Positions 11,571 through 25,417 of a DNA stretch of 64,000 bases are shown here, piece after piece (the first letter of the stretch is position 1; each line of letters begins with the position of its first letter). The position numbers and the translations under genes were made by a program. Under the pieces are notes generated by a model. It had not been told where the DNA came from. It worked only from the letters and a program-made list of their open reading frames with translations, and made no database searches. The DNA comes from Crambe crambe (Eukaryota > Porifera > Demospongiae > Poecilosclerida > Crambeidae). The stretch covers positions 558,001-622,000 of the forward strand of contig OZ004594.1 of NCBI GenBank assembly GCA_963924555.1. Reading direction: 5' to 3'.

Positions 11571-11880
11571 AGCTAATCTGTGCTTTGATGGATACTAAAA
11601 CGAATTATTTGTGCTTAAGTCATTTACCATTCCTAGTGTGTTTTTTTTCCCTGAAAGTAAACTTTCCCACTATACTAAAAACCATTTTCACAATAATTAG
11701 GGCTCAATTAGCGCATGCTCAGTAAAACGTACGTGGGTGGTGGGTAAGAGTTCTGTGGTATTTTCACCTGTTACGTGCGCGCGTGGCAAAGTCAATACTA
11801 AATCACATCGTTGAAAATTGTGCACTGAATACAATAATGGATTGATGGAAAAGCTGTTTGATAATCTTGTCCTACAGTCT

Positions 11881-13237
11881 TCATCCATTCCACCAACTCA
11901 CTAATCCTAAGCCTGACTCACTCACGGAACCCTAAATTATGATGCAGATATAGATTATGGTACACTGACTGTCATATCAATGTTGATATCACAATATTGA
12001 GCACTTACTATGATGGAATAAGGTGCTATGGTACTATTGTCATGATTACCAGACAGAGCAGCTGCATCTTTATTTGGCTTTGGTTGAACTGCATGCAAAA
12101 TTTGGGGGGTTAGAGAAGGAAAAAAATTCCAATCAAGGGAACACACACCATCAGTTGGTAATGTGTCATAAAAGTTCTCCTCCACTACTCGGAACCGAAT
12201 GTCCTCATCCAAATCCATGAACATGTCATGTGACCCATCTTCCGTCTTGTACTCCCACACCCACAAATGTTCGCTTGTATCACTGGGAAAGATTAGGAGG
12301 TCAAGAAGTATAGATACCCAGGGATTGGATCAAATGTGGTGTGTGCAATCTTTTTAGAAATGCTCTTTAGGATACAATCTCTTTGGATGTTGGAGACTTT
12401 GATGTGGAATCGTGATGTCATTGAAGAAACCTAAAGAGACTGTTGGAAGAGAGAGATGTAGGATATTGATTCTGGTCAAGATGGTGCCTTTACCTCTGAC
12501 TCCTTCCGAGCTGCAGCTTCTGATCTTGCCCACTAATATCTCATCAACGAAGGGGCGAAACACTACAAACCGGAATCTGACTATAAATAGAATAATTTTA
12601 TAATGGTCTGATAGTCTGTTATCTCTGCCAGAGTCTGGCCATCTAAACCTGAATAAGATCACTATACCTTTGGTATGTGAGGCACCATCTCCTGGCAAAA
12701 TATATGAATCCTCAACATGGACAATATCGTGAAGAATAATGCACAATCCCACATTATGCACCACCTGATACAATTAGGCCATAGTAATTGTTTCTCAGCT
12801 CCTCAAATTTGGATGCCTCCCCAAGAAAAAATATTAGGGTCAAAGTTCAAATTAGCTCTCTTGATGCAACTACTCTTTGAAAGTGGCATTTTGACTACAC
12901 CCTTTTAATTTATACCTCCCCCTCCTCAATTTTTGTCTGAGAACAAGGAATTAAATTACCATGGCCTTAATAATTAAATTTGGGAACACCCCTTTAATTA
13001 AATAAATATTTAAAATTGCCTCCCTACCTACTCAAATTTTGACAGTTTTTGCCTGAGAGACAAGTAATTTATTTACCATGGCCTTATTAATAATAATTAT
13101 TTTCTACTAATTTTATCCATTCATACTTTATTTGCAAACTTCTTGTTCAGTTGATCGGAGAGCTCTTGACCCATATCTTGAGAGAATCGGTGAGGCTCTA
13201 TTCTCACTATATCCTGTAGCTCTGTTAGCACAAACAT
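11881..13237 (-). CDS. POLR3H: RNA polymerase III subunit RPC8 (POLR3H)
   Basis: A stalk subunit of RNA polymerase III, partner of the RPC9 homologue, acting in the nucleus in initiation at tRNA and 5S genes. The first exon (about 13139-13237) encodes [15 protein letters not shown] and a helix ending LNKKFANK, the conserved RPC8/RPB7-type N-terminus. Later exons (12.8-12.35 kb) encode [17 protein letters not shown] and [17 protein letters not shown]. Further exons give SLGFFNDI and [16 protein letters not shown] with DIRFRV. The last short exon, after an AG at 11932, reads [16 protein letters not shown] and matches the C-terminal signature of the family. The inferred joins keep phase. It is head-to-head with CHID1, with about 100 bp between start codons, so the two probably share a bidirectional promoter. 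Confidence 0.9.
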
Positions 13238-13339
13238 GGCTAGAAGATGGAAAAGGGTCACCCTAGCTTTTATATAGAACGACCCGTTCCAACATTATCT
13301 GTGACCTATATGCTTCTTCTGTCCTCCTTCTGGACGAGG

Positions 13340-15557
13340 ATGGAACTGAAGAGGTGGATAATCCTCTTGCTTTGTTATCTGCTCCTCTCCTCCTCTGCTT
13401 CTGACGCTACTCTCAGCAAAAAAGACAAGAAAAAGAAGAGAAGTCCAAAAGAGGTGAGGGAAGGATCAGTAGGATACACTCAGAGAATGGTTTAACTGAT
13501 GTGATGTAATTATGTCATAGGAGCAATCTGGAGTAAGTTCAGTGATAGAGCGTGGGTTAGTGACAAAGCAGCCCAAGTGGAAAGACATCACTTCCAATCA
13601 CCACCTCTACTCTCACTCTGGCAAGAATGTCAAGAACTTTGCAGGCATATCTCTAGCCTATGTGACCCCGGTATGATAGTGGTTGCACTGGGAAAAAGAT
13701 TTCAATTTTTTATTTTCCCTCCATTATGATTTGTTTGTAGTGGAATAACCATGGTTATGATACAGCCAAGTGGTTCAGTTCAAAGTTCACCCATGTTTCA
13801 CCAGTATGGCTTCAAATACGAAAGTTAGCTGTTAGCATTATTCTGAATGATATCCAGTGAGCTACTGTATTTCTTACAGGTATGGACAGAAACTTGAAAT
13901 CACTGGAACACATGACATAGACAAAGGTATTGCTCTACTCCTTCTGTGTCAATTGGAGAGATACAGTATTGTGGCTCTATAGGTTGGGTTGCTGAGGTTA
14001 AAGCTAGTGGAAATGGGGTTAAAATCTTGCCAAGGATTCTCTTCGAGGGCTGGAGTGTTGCTGACTTCCGAGGTATATTCACTGATTTGGAAAAAATGAC
14101 GTCTCTTGGGAACTACATGAGAAGCCAGCTGGAAGTGAGTCGATAATGAATGGTGGGGGTATTTGATCATGTGACAGTCACATGTTATCCTCCAGCTCTA
14201 TGGGTTTGATGGAGCAGTGCTTGAGGTGTGGAGCCAGTTAGGAGGTCATCATAAGAAGTGAATTCAACTGTTGTTGTAAAATTTTACTAGTAGGAAAAAT
14301 ATTTCGTGGGAAATTGCTTCCCCCTTTCAGGCACAAAAATATTTACCCCACCTTCATTCCTCCATTCCTCCATTCCTTCATTCCTTCATTCCTTCATTCC
14401 TTCATTCCTCCATTCCTTCATTCCTTCATTCCTTCATTCCTTCATTTGCTTGTACCATATTTATTTATCTTTTCTTCCTCTTCCCTTTAGTGATTTAGCT
14501 ACATTAGTGAAGGCCATTTCCAAGAGCTTCAGAGCTCACAATCTGGAAACCATTCTTGTCATACCAGCACAGAGAGGGAAAGGGTGAGTGTTGAAGGAAG
14601 AGTACACGTTTTGCTTCTCCATTACTCGTTTGCTTTTGCCCCAGAGAAGGAATCTTTGCATCTTCAGACTTTGAGAGACTTGTGGATCACGTGGATGGAT
14701 TCAGTTTGATGACTTATGATTATTCTCAACCTGGCAGGTGAAACCTCCATTCTAAACCTTCCCATCCTTATTAACCCTCCTCCATCTCTTCCCTCCCTCT
14801 TTTCTAGCCCTGGGGCAAACTCCCCTCTGGACTGGGTGGAAGAGTGTGTGCTATCCCTTGTTCCCCAGTTCTCTCCTGCACGGCAGAAAGTGTTGCTAGG
14901 ACTCAATTTTTACGGCTACGACTTTACCACATCAGACATGAATCGTAAGCACCCTTATGATGTACAGAGGACTCCTTCCCCTCTTGGGGTCCAATAAAGA
15001 GAAGGGTGGGGTCCTGATTAGAGGGGTAGCCAGTCCAGATCATTTCATTAGAGGAGTGGTCTCGTTTCAGGGGTCTAGATTCAGTACAGTGTATGATACT
15101 TGAGTGATCGTGATTTGCACAGTACACCAATGTAGCCCTGTTACTCCCACACTCCAGCTCTTGTTGGACCACAGTATCTGAAGCTCCTCGAGGCCCATAA
15201 ACCCAAGATGAAGTGGGACTCTCATTGTGCTGAGCACCACTTCCAATACAAGTGAGCGAGACAAAGTAGCTAAATAGAGAAACTGAGTCAAAGAGTGGGT
15301 TGAAGCCCCACCCCAGGTGATGGGTCGTTGTAACTATAAATTTGCATTTTTCCCCCTCAGATTTGGAGGGGTGAAACATGAAGTATATTTTCCAACACTG
15401 AAGGTACTCACTTCAGGGCTAGAGACACATATCCCGTTATGCATCTGTTAATCTGTAGTCCATAGCATCTCGACTGAGTCTGGCTGAAGAGTTGGGCACA
15501 GGAGTGGCCATATGGGAAATAGGTCAAGGTCTGGACTACTTCTATGACTTACTGTGA
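13340..15557 (+). CDS. CHID1: Chitinase domain-containing protein 1 (CHID1), secreted/lysosomal
   Basis: A glycoside-hydrolase-18-fold protein of the CHID1 (stabilin-1-interacting chitinase-like) family. The chosen ATG gives a signal peptide ([16 protein letters not shown]) followed by a Lys-rich segment. Exons then encode [69 protein letters not shown] and [11 protein letters not shown]. They continue with [46 protein letters not shown] (exon 15141-15252) and YFPTLK, and end [20 protein letters not shown]. Order and spacing agree with the full-length animal protein, so the gene looks complete with about ten exons. The GH18 acidic strand here reads [11 protein letters not shown] without the canonical DxxDxDxE, as in other CHID1 proteins, which argues for carbohydrate binding more than chitin hydrolysis. 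An ATTCCTTC minisatellite sits in one intron (14.35-14.45 kb). Confidence 0.9.
14345..14446. repeat. (CATTCCTT)n microsatellite in a CHID1 intron
   Basis: About a dozen direct copies of CATTCCTTC/CATTCCTCC lie within the intron upstream of the exon that encodes the [12 protein letters not shown] segment. Confidence 0.9.
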
Positions 15558-15686
15558 CTTAGTTTATTTATGAAATTAATATGTAATTGTGATGTGAGGA
15601 TGATGTAATCATCAATGATAAAAATTCAGCTAAAAATTCAGTTGAAAATTGTAATGGGGTGAATTCCTTCCATTGAAATTAACGTC

Positions 15687-16088
15687 CTATGAATCTTTAG
15701 TGGCCTTGTGATTTTGAACCTCAAGCATTTCTTTTTCCTGTTCCAGTTGGTCTCTGATTTTCTCCCTGCGGTGAGGTGCCATTTTATCACTGATGTCCTT
15801 AGTGAGAAATTCCATCACACCTTTGTCCTTCTCTCCATATTGCCGTATAAACCCGAAGTATAAATAAATCCCAAATAAGGTTAATCCTAGTGGGATACCA
15901 TATCTCCCCATCCTCTGTTCTTGTTCAGTAAAAACATAGGCATCATTCACTTTAAAGGCGTGTGCTTTGCTGTTCAGAAATGGCTTGGGTCCATCTCTTC
16001 TCCTCCCTCGTTCTGTCAGACACCTCACGGCACCGCAGCTGCTACATTTTATCTTCTGTGCATGTATCTTCAAACATCGTAATGCCAT
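15687..16088 (-). CDS. Small single-pass, probably mitochondrial membrane protein (UQCC4/CCSMST1-like?)
   Basis: An uninterrupted frame of about 133 residues from the ATG at 16088. The N-terminus is basic (MALRCLKIHAQKIKC) and could be a mitochondrial presequence. One hydrophobic helix (about residues 68-85, IPLGLTLFGIYLYFGFI) is followed by a charged stretch ending in a likely coiled coil (QLEQEKEMLEVQ). The length, the KPFLNSKAHAF element ahead of the helix and the acidic segment after it recall the CCSMST1/UQCC4 family, complex III assembly factors of about 130 residues. The match is from memory and weak, so I give no symbol. ACCGGAA motifs (ETS-like) lie just upstream at about 16163 and 16201, a plausible promoter. 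Confidence 0.55.
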   Translation of the reverse strand: MALRCLKIHAQKIKCSSCGAVRCLTERGRRRDGPKPFLNSKAHAFKVNDAYVFTEQEQRMGRYGIPLGLTLFGIYLYFGFIRQYGEKDKGVMEFLTKDISDKMAPHRREKIRDQLEQEKEMLEVQNHKATKDS

Positions 16089-16159
16089 AGCTAGTTGCAA
16101 TTATTTCGAAATAATGCGCACTGCACTGCTGGCCCCGCCAGCGGCCAGTCGTTACGCAA

Positions 16160-16210
16160 CCAAACCGGAAGTCAATTGAGCCCCATTGAAATTTAATTTT
16201 ACCGGAAATG
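16160..16210. promoter_or_regulatory. Paired ETS-like motifs upstream of the small mitochondrial-type gene
   Basis: ACCGGAAGT and ACCGGAAAT lie about 75-115 bp upstream of the minus-strand start at 16088. ETS-type ACCGGAA motifs are common at housekeeping promoters in animals. Function here is inferred from position only. Confidence 0.4.
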
Positions 16211-16214
16211 TCAA

Positions 16215-16779
16215 TTCTTGCCGTAGGTGCACGGTGAATCAAAACAGCACCTCCAGAAAACGTTTTCTTATTCCGTTACCTGTGCATTCTTGGACTTGAA
16301 ATTTGTTAGCGAGGACACACAACCTTCCTAGTACACTATTAACGCACTTAATCGCTTACAACTGCCAAAATCCACTTGCACGGGCACCAAACACGTAACA
16401 TACCTGTTTTGAAAGGATGTACTAACTAGCGTGGTATAATATTTTCCGACACAGATCTAAAGCTTTACTTTCTCCAACACTATTCAGACATCCTTAGCTT
16501 ACAATCATCCAAGTATGGACTTGTGCACGATCGGCAGCAGTGTACTTAGCGCGTGCAAAGTCCAGCTGCATTCACTGTGCAGCTGAAAGTGGTTAAGGTA
16601 AGTGTACTTGTGGTTTATAATTGTATGTAGGTTGATAAGTAGGTAAACAATCCTATTACTTAGTATTTCAACTGCTGCTGAGTGTATTCTGAGGGAGAGA
16701 AGGAACAAACGAATATACATGGTAATATTTTATCATTAAAAAAGGTTATCAGTACACTAATACATATAGCTATAGTGCA
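16215..16779. other. Spacer, no gene seen
   Basis: AT-rich sequence between the small minus-strand gene and the transposon relic. I found no open frame with support and no clear repeat. Confidence 0.5.
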
Positions 16780-18475
16780 ATGACAGAGCAGACCACCAGC
16801 CTCACAGAAGCCTGCTACCTCTGCCATGGAAAAATCCATCTGAATACGCCATCCAAGTGGAGGGTTACAGGTACATATCAAGCCTTGATGTCCCTGAAGA
16901 TGGAGTAATCTGTCAAACCTGCAGAAGGGATATAACAAGGGTAGTACTTGCAGATCCTAGCCATACACCTAGGTGGCTGGTTACTTTTCCAAAAACAAGG
17001 ACATAATTGCATAAATCAGCCTTTATAGTGCCAGAGAGTTAAGGCTATTTCACCTCAAAAATCTGATCATGGCCTTAGAAGCTGATCCAGTAGTCTGGTG
17101 TAGCCGACCCTTTACCTTCCTTTTCTTGGGGGTGGGGGGAAGGAGAAAGGGTCTGGTGACTCTAGCATATACAACTTGTGTCATTTTTGAACATTACATC
17201 ATGGCAATCATAAACCGTGTGCAAGTAATTTGCGTGAAAAGCAGTAGTTAGAGAAAGGAGAATTCTTGGAGAGTCTAAGAAATGGGGATCAAGTGACAAG
17301 AGCCTTGGAGTCACAACAGTGTTTGAATAGTACGTCCCATACACCTAATGCTCGCTCCCCTAGCCTCATAATGCCGTATAAGTCAATTGATCCACCTGCT
17401 GATAACTTCTCATCTCACTTGAAACAGCTAGCTACAGCCACGATCGATCCCATCAAGGGCTTATCGAGTCGATCTTGATCCCATAGAAAAGCAAGGGGCA
17501 GGCTCCAAAAAGTGGTAGAAACAAAAGTTTATGGCTATATCACATGATGAATCCAAGTGTTGTTTTTCATGCGCGACACAAGTCGTTGATGCTAGAGTCA
17601 CCAGACCCTTTCTCCTTCCCCCGCCCCCAAGAAAAGGAAGGTAAAGGGTTGGCTACATCAGACTACTGATCCAGAGCTAGGCAAGCTCACACCATCAGAG
17701 CTACCCCATGTTCTTCAGACACTGTTGGTATGTACTGGCTGTGATTATGTGTCCTTTTTCAGTGGGATAGGTAAAGCCACTTTTCTGCTTCCTTATTACT
17801 AGAAGTACTGCTTCAGGAACCTTTATTTTATAACTTTAGTGTCCAAAATGGGCACAAGGCGAACCAACTAGCCACTGGCTAATACTAAAGCTGCCTAAGG
17901 GTTACCCTTAAACTGGAAGTCAGGCTATTTTGGAATTCCTACAATTAGTGGGTACGGTGTACTTCAAAAGGTTTTATTACACAATGTCCGGCCACCCACT
18001 ACTCTATGTTCAATAACCTGGGATTGTCGGTGGAAGAACAGCATCATAAATGGCTTGATGACATCCGTGGTTCAGAACAAAATTTGAAAATGGGATGACA
18101 GCCTCCAATGAAGCACTGGAAGAGATCCTGCTGGGTTCTGCACCTGTGGGGACAATACTTCAGTCACTATCATAAATATTACAGATGGTCCATAAAGAAT
18201 AACTCACTCGCTGTAGTGTGAGACACTAATGAAAACATCAAGACCATCAGGAATAGACTTGAGAGTTTGATAAGAGGTTACAGGTGTGCGAACCAATTGT
18301 AGAAAGAAGGCGAACTCTTGCTCAGCTGGATATGAATGCAGAAACTGCTGCAACACCACAGAGAGAGATCATGATGTTGATATTATGGACTTCGTTTTTT
18401 AAGATGAAATTGACTTTGAAAGTGAGGATGATAGATGGATTTATTGTAGCTCTATTATTATTATCATTCTGTAAT
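16780..18475 (+). pseudogene. Decayed transposon-derived gene: CxxC motif, PIN/XPG-like segment, C-terminal Cys-rich motif
   Basis: Scattered in-frame fragments separated by stops and frame changes. The start reads MTEQTTSLTEACYLCHGKI and continues, in another frame, with VPEDGVICQTCRRDITR, giving two CxxC pairs. Downstream of an inserted element, 17.68-17.78 kb reads LPHVLQTLLVCTGCDYVSFF then SGIGKATFL. This resembles the GCDY...GxGK turn of XPG/FEN-type nuclease domains seen in large repeated animal ORFs. Near 18.28-18.47 kb one frame reads TNCRKKANSCSAGYECRNC, a CXC-type cysteine array, then DRWIYCSS. The architecture recalls Academ-like DNA transposons, which encode an XPG-type nuclease and a cysteine-rich terminus. 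That family name is inference. Clearly broken and not functional. Confidence 0.6.
17091..17665. mobile_element. 575-bp non-autonomous inverted-repeat element with 9-bp target duplication
   Basis: The left end reads TAGTCTGGTGTAGCCGACCC and the right end, reverse-complemented, TAGTCTGATGTAGCCAACCC. Terminal inverted repeats run about 85 bp and include CTTGGGGGYGGGGGRAGG. The element is flanked on both sides by CTGATCCAG (17082-17090 and 17666-17674), a perfect 9-bp target-site duplication. It lies inside the relic gene, and removing it restores continuity of the flanks. No coding capacity is evident. The same termini bound the larger RecQ-bearing element at 36316-43034. Confidence 0.9.
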
Positions 18476-18933
18476 CTCGTGGATTATATTTTTCGACACC
18501 TATACATCTACTTTAAAATGACATATCTACTGCTAAAATAACTATCTTTAACATACCTGGTTATTGAATTGTGCACGCTTTCCAATGTTGTCCTAGAGCG
18601 CGCTTTCCAACGAGACCCAAGTACAGCTCTTTAATCCATCTAACAGAAGTTCCCCGTTAAAAACAGAGTGCCCAGCTATCTACACTCCATAAACACATAG
18701 CTTGTTTTTACAGCTTTCCTGCATAGGTACTTCAAGCGTGGCCACTGAAAACTGCTCTAAAGTAGAGTAGAGAGGCTAGAACTACCTACCACTTCTTCAA
18801 CAAAAAATTGCCCACGTGGCAAGTCAAATATGACGTCATAAAAAATTAAAATTTAAGGTTGCGTAACGACTGCCGCCCACTTAATTTTTTGCGTCGTAAT
18901 TATCATTTAATACTGCACTGCTAACGGGTAAAA

Positions 18934-20379
18934 ATGAAGGTGATTGTTGTGATCCTTTGCCTGGTTGTGGCCGTATCTTCTAAGGACGAGGAATACAAAA
19001 GCCATTTTCAAGAGCAGCAAGAAACTCTGCAAGGAATAGGTCACTTCTTTGGAAAGTTGAAGGAGACCGTTAACGAATATCGCCAAAGTCATGATCTGAA
19101 GTAAACCAATTAAGTGCTGATTGATAAAAATAGAGATAAAACTGTTCTTCTTACTTAGCTACTTTTTTTCCCCTGCTTATTTAGGAACAAGGTCAGGATT
19201 AACCCAACGAAATGTCTTCATGACAGCAGTGAACTAGCTTCCCAGAGGTTCCATATGTGTGAGAACTTCTTGACTAGCTTCAGCCCCAGTAACATCAACA
19301 TCACTGCGGCTAATAATTTCTGTCACCAAGATTGTGCTCGGTACCTTATAAACCTCCTTAATGCCGTGGTGAAAGATTGTGGCATACATCCGGCAGACAT
19401 GGTAAATCATGAGGGGATGGTAGGGCAGGGTTCAACAGTTGAGTTGAATGCAAGCAGTATCTGCCCCTTAAAGTAGTCATCATGCTGTCTTACCCACTAT
19501 GTAGTAATCTGGCCCCTAATTATTTCTGTATTCGATATGAACAACCAAATTACTTTTTCTCTCCTTTCACACACAGCCCACAAGGCTCCAACAGCAAGAA
19601 ATTCTGGAAATGTGTGGTATGAATCCAAGCAACCATAAGTATTGCATAGAAATCTGGAAGACTTTTAGCACCCCAAGCATGATAAGCCGAGACTATGTGG
19701 TAAGTAATGGTGTGTGAGAGCAGCCAAGCAAGAGGCAAGACAAGTATAGCTAGCTAGTCTTCCTTATATATCACAGCACTGTCCATTCCTAGGTTGTTCC
19801 ACAACTGCCATCATGAATAAACAGTACTAACCACCTTTGTAAGGTTTTGTGGGTTACTTTCAAGGCTTCCTGGAGGGTGAGGGGGCATACCTTGAATCTT
19901 GGGTGTTCTCTCCCAAGGGATTCCCTTCCAAGGGATTCCCTCACCCCAAGAAGAATTCAAAATTAAATGTGATTCTCCAGCATGGCTGTGGACTGACTTA
20001 GTCTCACTTCGTTATTCTTATAGACCTGTCTAAGTCAGTTTAATGGCCAAGGACCTTGTCCGGATGTTTGTAAGAAAGTAAGTTTCAATTATTGCTATAT
20101 TAAACAGAAACAAAAACATCCGCTTGGCATACTGATTACAATTATAATAACTTGGTACATGGTATAGGCTGAAAGATGGGTCCAAACAGCATTCAACTGT
20201 TGCTACTGGAGTATTGTGCAGTACAGCAAACAGAACAGGTGTGTTGGCATTCCTGCAATATTGGCTCCTTTGATGCCTTCTTCTGTCTTTTCCATCACAG
20301 GCTTACTGAGGGAGTGCTGGATGGGAATGAGTGGATTTCATGTGGCATGAAGGAGCCCACTCAATGCATACAGCATTGA
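18934..20379 (+). CDS. Small secreted cysteine-rich protein, paralogue 1
   Basis: An unrecognised family of small secreted proteins. Exon 1 (18934-19101) gives a signal peptide (MKVIVVILCLVVAVSS) and a charged helical segment (FFGKLKETVNEY). Exon 2 (about 19186-19401) contains CLHDSS, FHMCENFLTSFSP, NINITAANNFCHQDCARYL and VVKDCG. Exon 3 (19577-19700) has LEMCGMNPSNHKYCIEIW. Exon 4 (about 20024-20080) has FNGQGPCPDVCKK. Exon 5 (about 20169-20240) has FNCCYWSIVQYSK. Exon 6 (20301-20379) ends ISCGMKEPTQCIQH. Spaced cysteines and a leader imply an extracellular disulphide-bonded fold. The next gene is a paralogue with the same exon plan. Function unknown. Confidence 0.75.
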
Positions 20380-20585
20380 AATGTAAGAACAGTTCAATGT
20401 GTTGTAGTGTGCAGCCCTTTCATAGCTAACTCTGGCATGCACCAAACTACAATGTGTATGTGACTTTTTGGTATGTGACTTTGTAGGACCCTGAAGATTA
20501 TATAAAGTACAAGAAGGAAAGAACAGACTTAAAACTTTCATTGAGATTTAAATACTTCGTCATGACGTCATAATCGATAGACTAC

Positions 20586-20593
20586 GCATGCGC
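20586..20593. promoter_or_regulatory. GCATGCGC (NRF1-like) motif upstream of cysteine-rich paralogue 2
   Basis: The palindromic GCATGCGC lies about 80 bp before the ATG at 20672. The same octamer occurs near the starts of other genes in this window (33096-33106, 43145-43152, 43180-43187). It matches the core of the NRF1 recognition sequence. Role inferred from recurrence and position. Confidence 0.45.
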
Positions 20594-20671
20594 ATAAATG
20601 AAATTGAATCCCTCGATCCGGCTCCCCAAGAGATTTCATCTGAGATTTCGTCTAAGTACAAGCTCGTCAAG

Positions 20672-22157
20672 ATGAAGGTGGTTGCAGTGATTCTGTGCCT
20701 GATTGTGGCTGTATCTTGTGACGATAGAAAGCATGAAGGTCGTCTTCAGGAGAAGAGGAAGATTTTCCATGAAATGAGTCACCTTTTGGGGAAATTGAAG
20801 GAGACTGTCGATGAACAGATCCACCGTCATAAATTCAAGTAAAATGATTTATAGCTATGCAGTAAAAATACTTTGCTCTAGCTTTTGACTACATGATATG
20901 AAGGGCCCTGGGGTTGTATGTTTTATCCTGGTAGGATGCATTTAATATCAAGAGTCTGGTCATATCTAGATTATGAACATTGTTACAGGAGAGATGTTGA
21001 CATTGACCCTGTGAAATGCCTGAACGACAGCCGGCAGTTATCTTTGCCCAGATTCCATGTGTGTCAGGACTTCTTCACCAGTTTTAACCCTGAGAATATC
21101 AACGTCACAGCAGCCAACATGTTCTGTCGCCAACACTGTCCAATGTTCCTGCTGACTATACTCCACCGAGTGGTGCAGGATTGTGGTATATCTCCCAGTG
21201 ACTTGGTAAAAGCAATAATCATTGGCACTAGGCATGCAGTGTTAATAATATTCATTGATCATAAGACTCCATTGAGAATCACATAATGATCATAAGACTT
21301 AGTTAAGTCATAACATGCCATGCATGCATGTATTTTTATGCATGCATGCTGCATAAATACATAATCTAGCTCAGGAGTTGGAGAATAATATTGTTCTATT
21401 TGCAGCACTGAAAGAGAAAACCGCTTTATTTCCCTTCTGAATTATATATATATAGCCTTCACAAGTGGAACAGCAGCTGATGTTGCAGATGTGTGGTGTG
21501 AACCGAGTCAATCACAAGTTCTGCACAGAGACCTGGACGAGTTTTAGCAATGCTTCGATAAGCCAATCTTATGTGGTAAGTGCAGGTAACCAATCAAACT
21601 GCAAGGCAAAATGGATTGATCATTGGGTGTACTATTACTTCAGGAGTGTGTAGCTCAGTATGATGGCCAAGGGCCTTGCCCATCTGTCTGTAAAACAGTA
21701 AGTGTCCTTTCTATGCAGTCTTCAGACCAGCTAGCTATTATATTACAATGTATGTGTAGGCTGAGGACTGGGTCACAGAGACTATCGGTTGCTGCTACTG
21801 GGGTATTGTTCAGTTTAGTCGGCAATCAGGGTATGTAGGACTTAGCTATAATAACAGCTAACCAGCTATCATTAATCTCTATATCAACACTCAGTTTTGA
21901 CGAAGGAATACTAAAGGATGATTTCTGGAGCTTATGTGGCAAGAAGGAGCCCATGCAGTGTCCAACACCCAGGGATAATAACGTAAGAAATAGTTTCCAA
22001 GGAGAAAAAATGATATCTATTTATGCCATGCTATTATTAATAGGGTCCTGGTCCCACTGGAGGTCCTGGTCCCACTGGTCCAACTAGAGGTCCTCGTCCC
22101 ACTGGTCCAGCTAGAGGTCCTGGTCCCAGAGAGATTCTGAGACGTGGTGTTCTGTAA
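20672..22157 (+). CDS. Small secreted cysteine-rich protein, paralogue 2, with a collagen-like tail
   Basis: Same exon plan and cysteine spacing as the upstream gene. It has a signal peptide (MKVVAVILCLIVAVS), exon 2 (about 20991-21207) with CLNDSRQL, FHVCQDFFTSFNP and NINVTAANMFCRQHC, and exon 3 (about 21457-21574) with LQMCGVNRVNHKFC. It then has a short exon reading YDGQGPCPSVCK, one with GCCYWGIVQF, and one (about 21897-21982) with FWSLCGKKEPMQC. Unlike paralogue 1, a further exon (22044-22157) adds a Gly-Pro-rich tail of GPGPTG/GPTRGP units and a basic end (EILRRGVL). The tail has irregular Gly-X-Y-like periodicity. Function unknown. Clearly a tandem duplicate of its neighbour. Confidence 0.75.
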
Positions 22158-22297
22158 GAAACAGAGGTCGTCAAGAAGAAAACTGAACTTTAAATATTAT
22201 CTATTTGTTGTTTACATTTTTAACCCTTTACCTATCCAAGATGATGTTTTATTAAAAGATGATAACTGCAAGTGTCTTTTCTTCTCTAATCAGAATA

Positions 22298-25146
<2,849 letters not shown>

Positions 25147-25417
25147 CAGCCATGGCTAACAATAGTCCTCATTTATAAAAGTGCAATTATTGTCCATGCA
25201 TAGGTAACTTCTTCTTCTTGTTTGTTGTTTGATGTTGTCTTCTTATTGTTGTCATGGTCCCACACTAAAACATCCTTTAATTAAAATTGTAACAAGTGAT
25301 AAGACAGCATTCCTTAATAATCAAAATTTCAAATTTCAAAAATCGCTTGTTTCCTCATAGATAGAGAAACACGAGAGAAGGATAAAGGTGTTATTGGATG
25401 TAAGTTATTTGAAAGTA

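Noticed and set aside
14924..15379. Minus-strand frame of about 150 residues inside CHID1
   Set aside because: The plus strand in the same interval carries the CHID1 exon reading [16 protein letters not shown] with correct splice sites.
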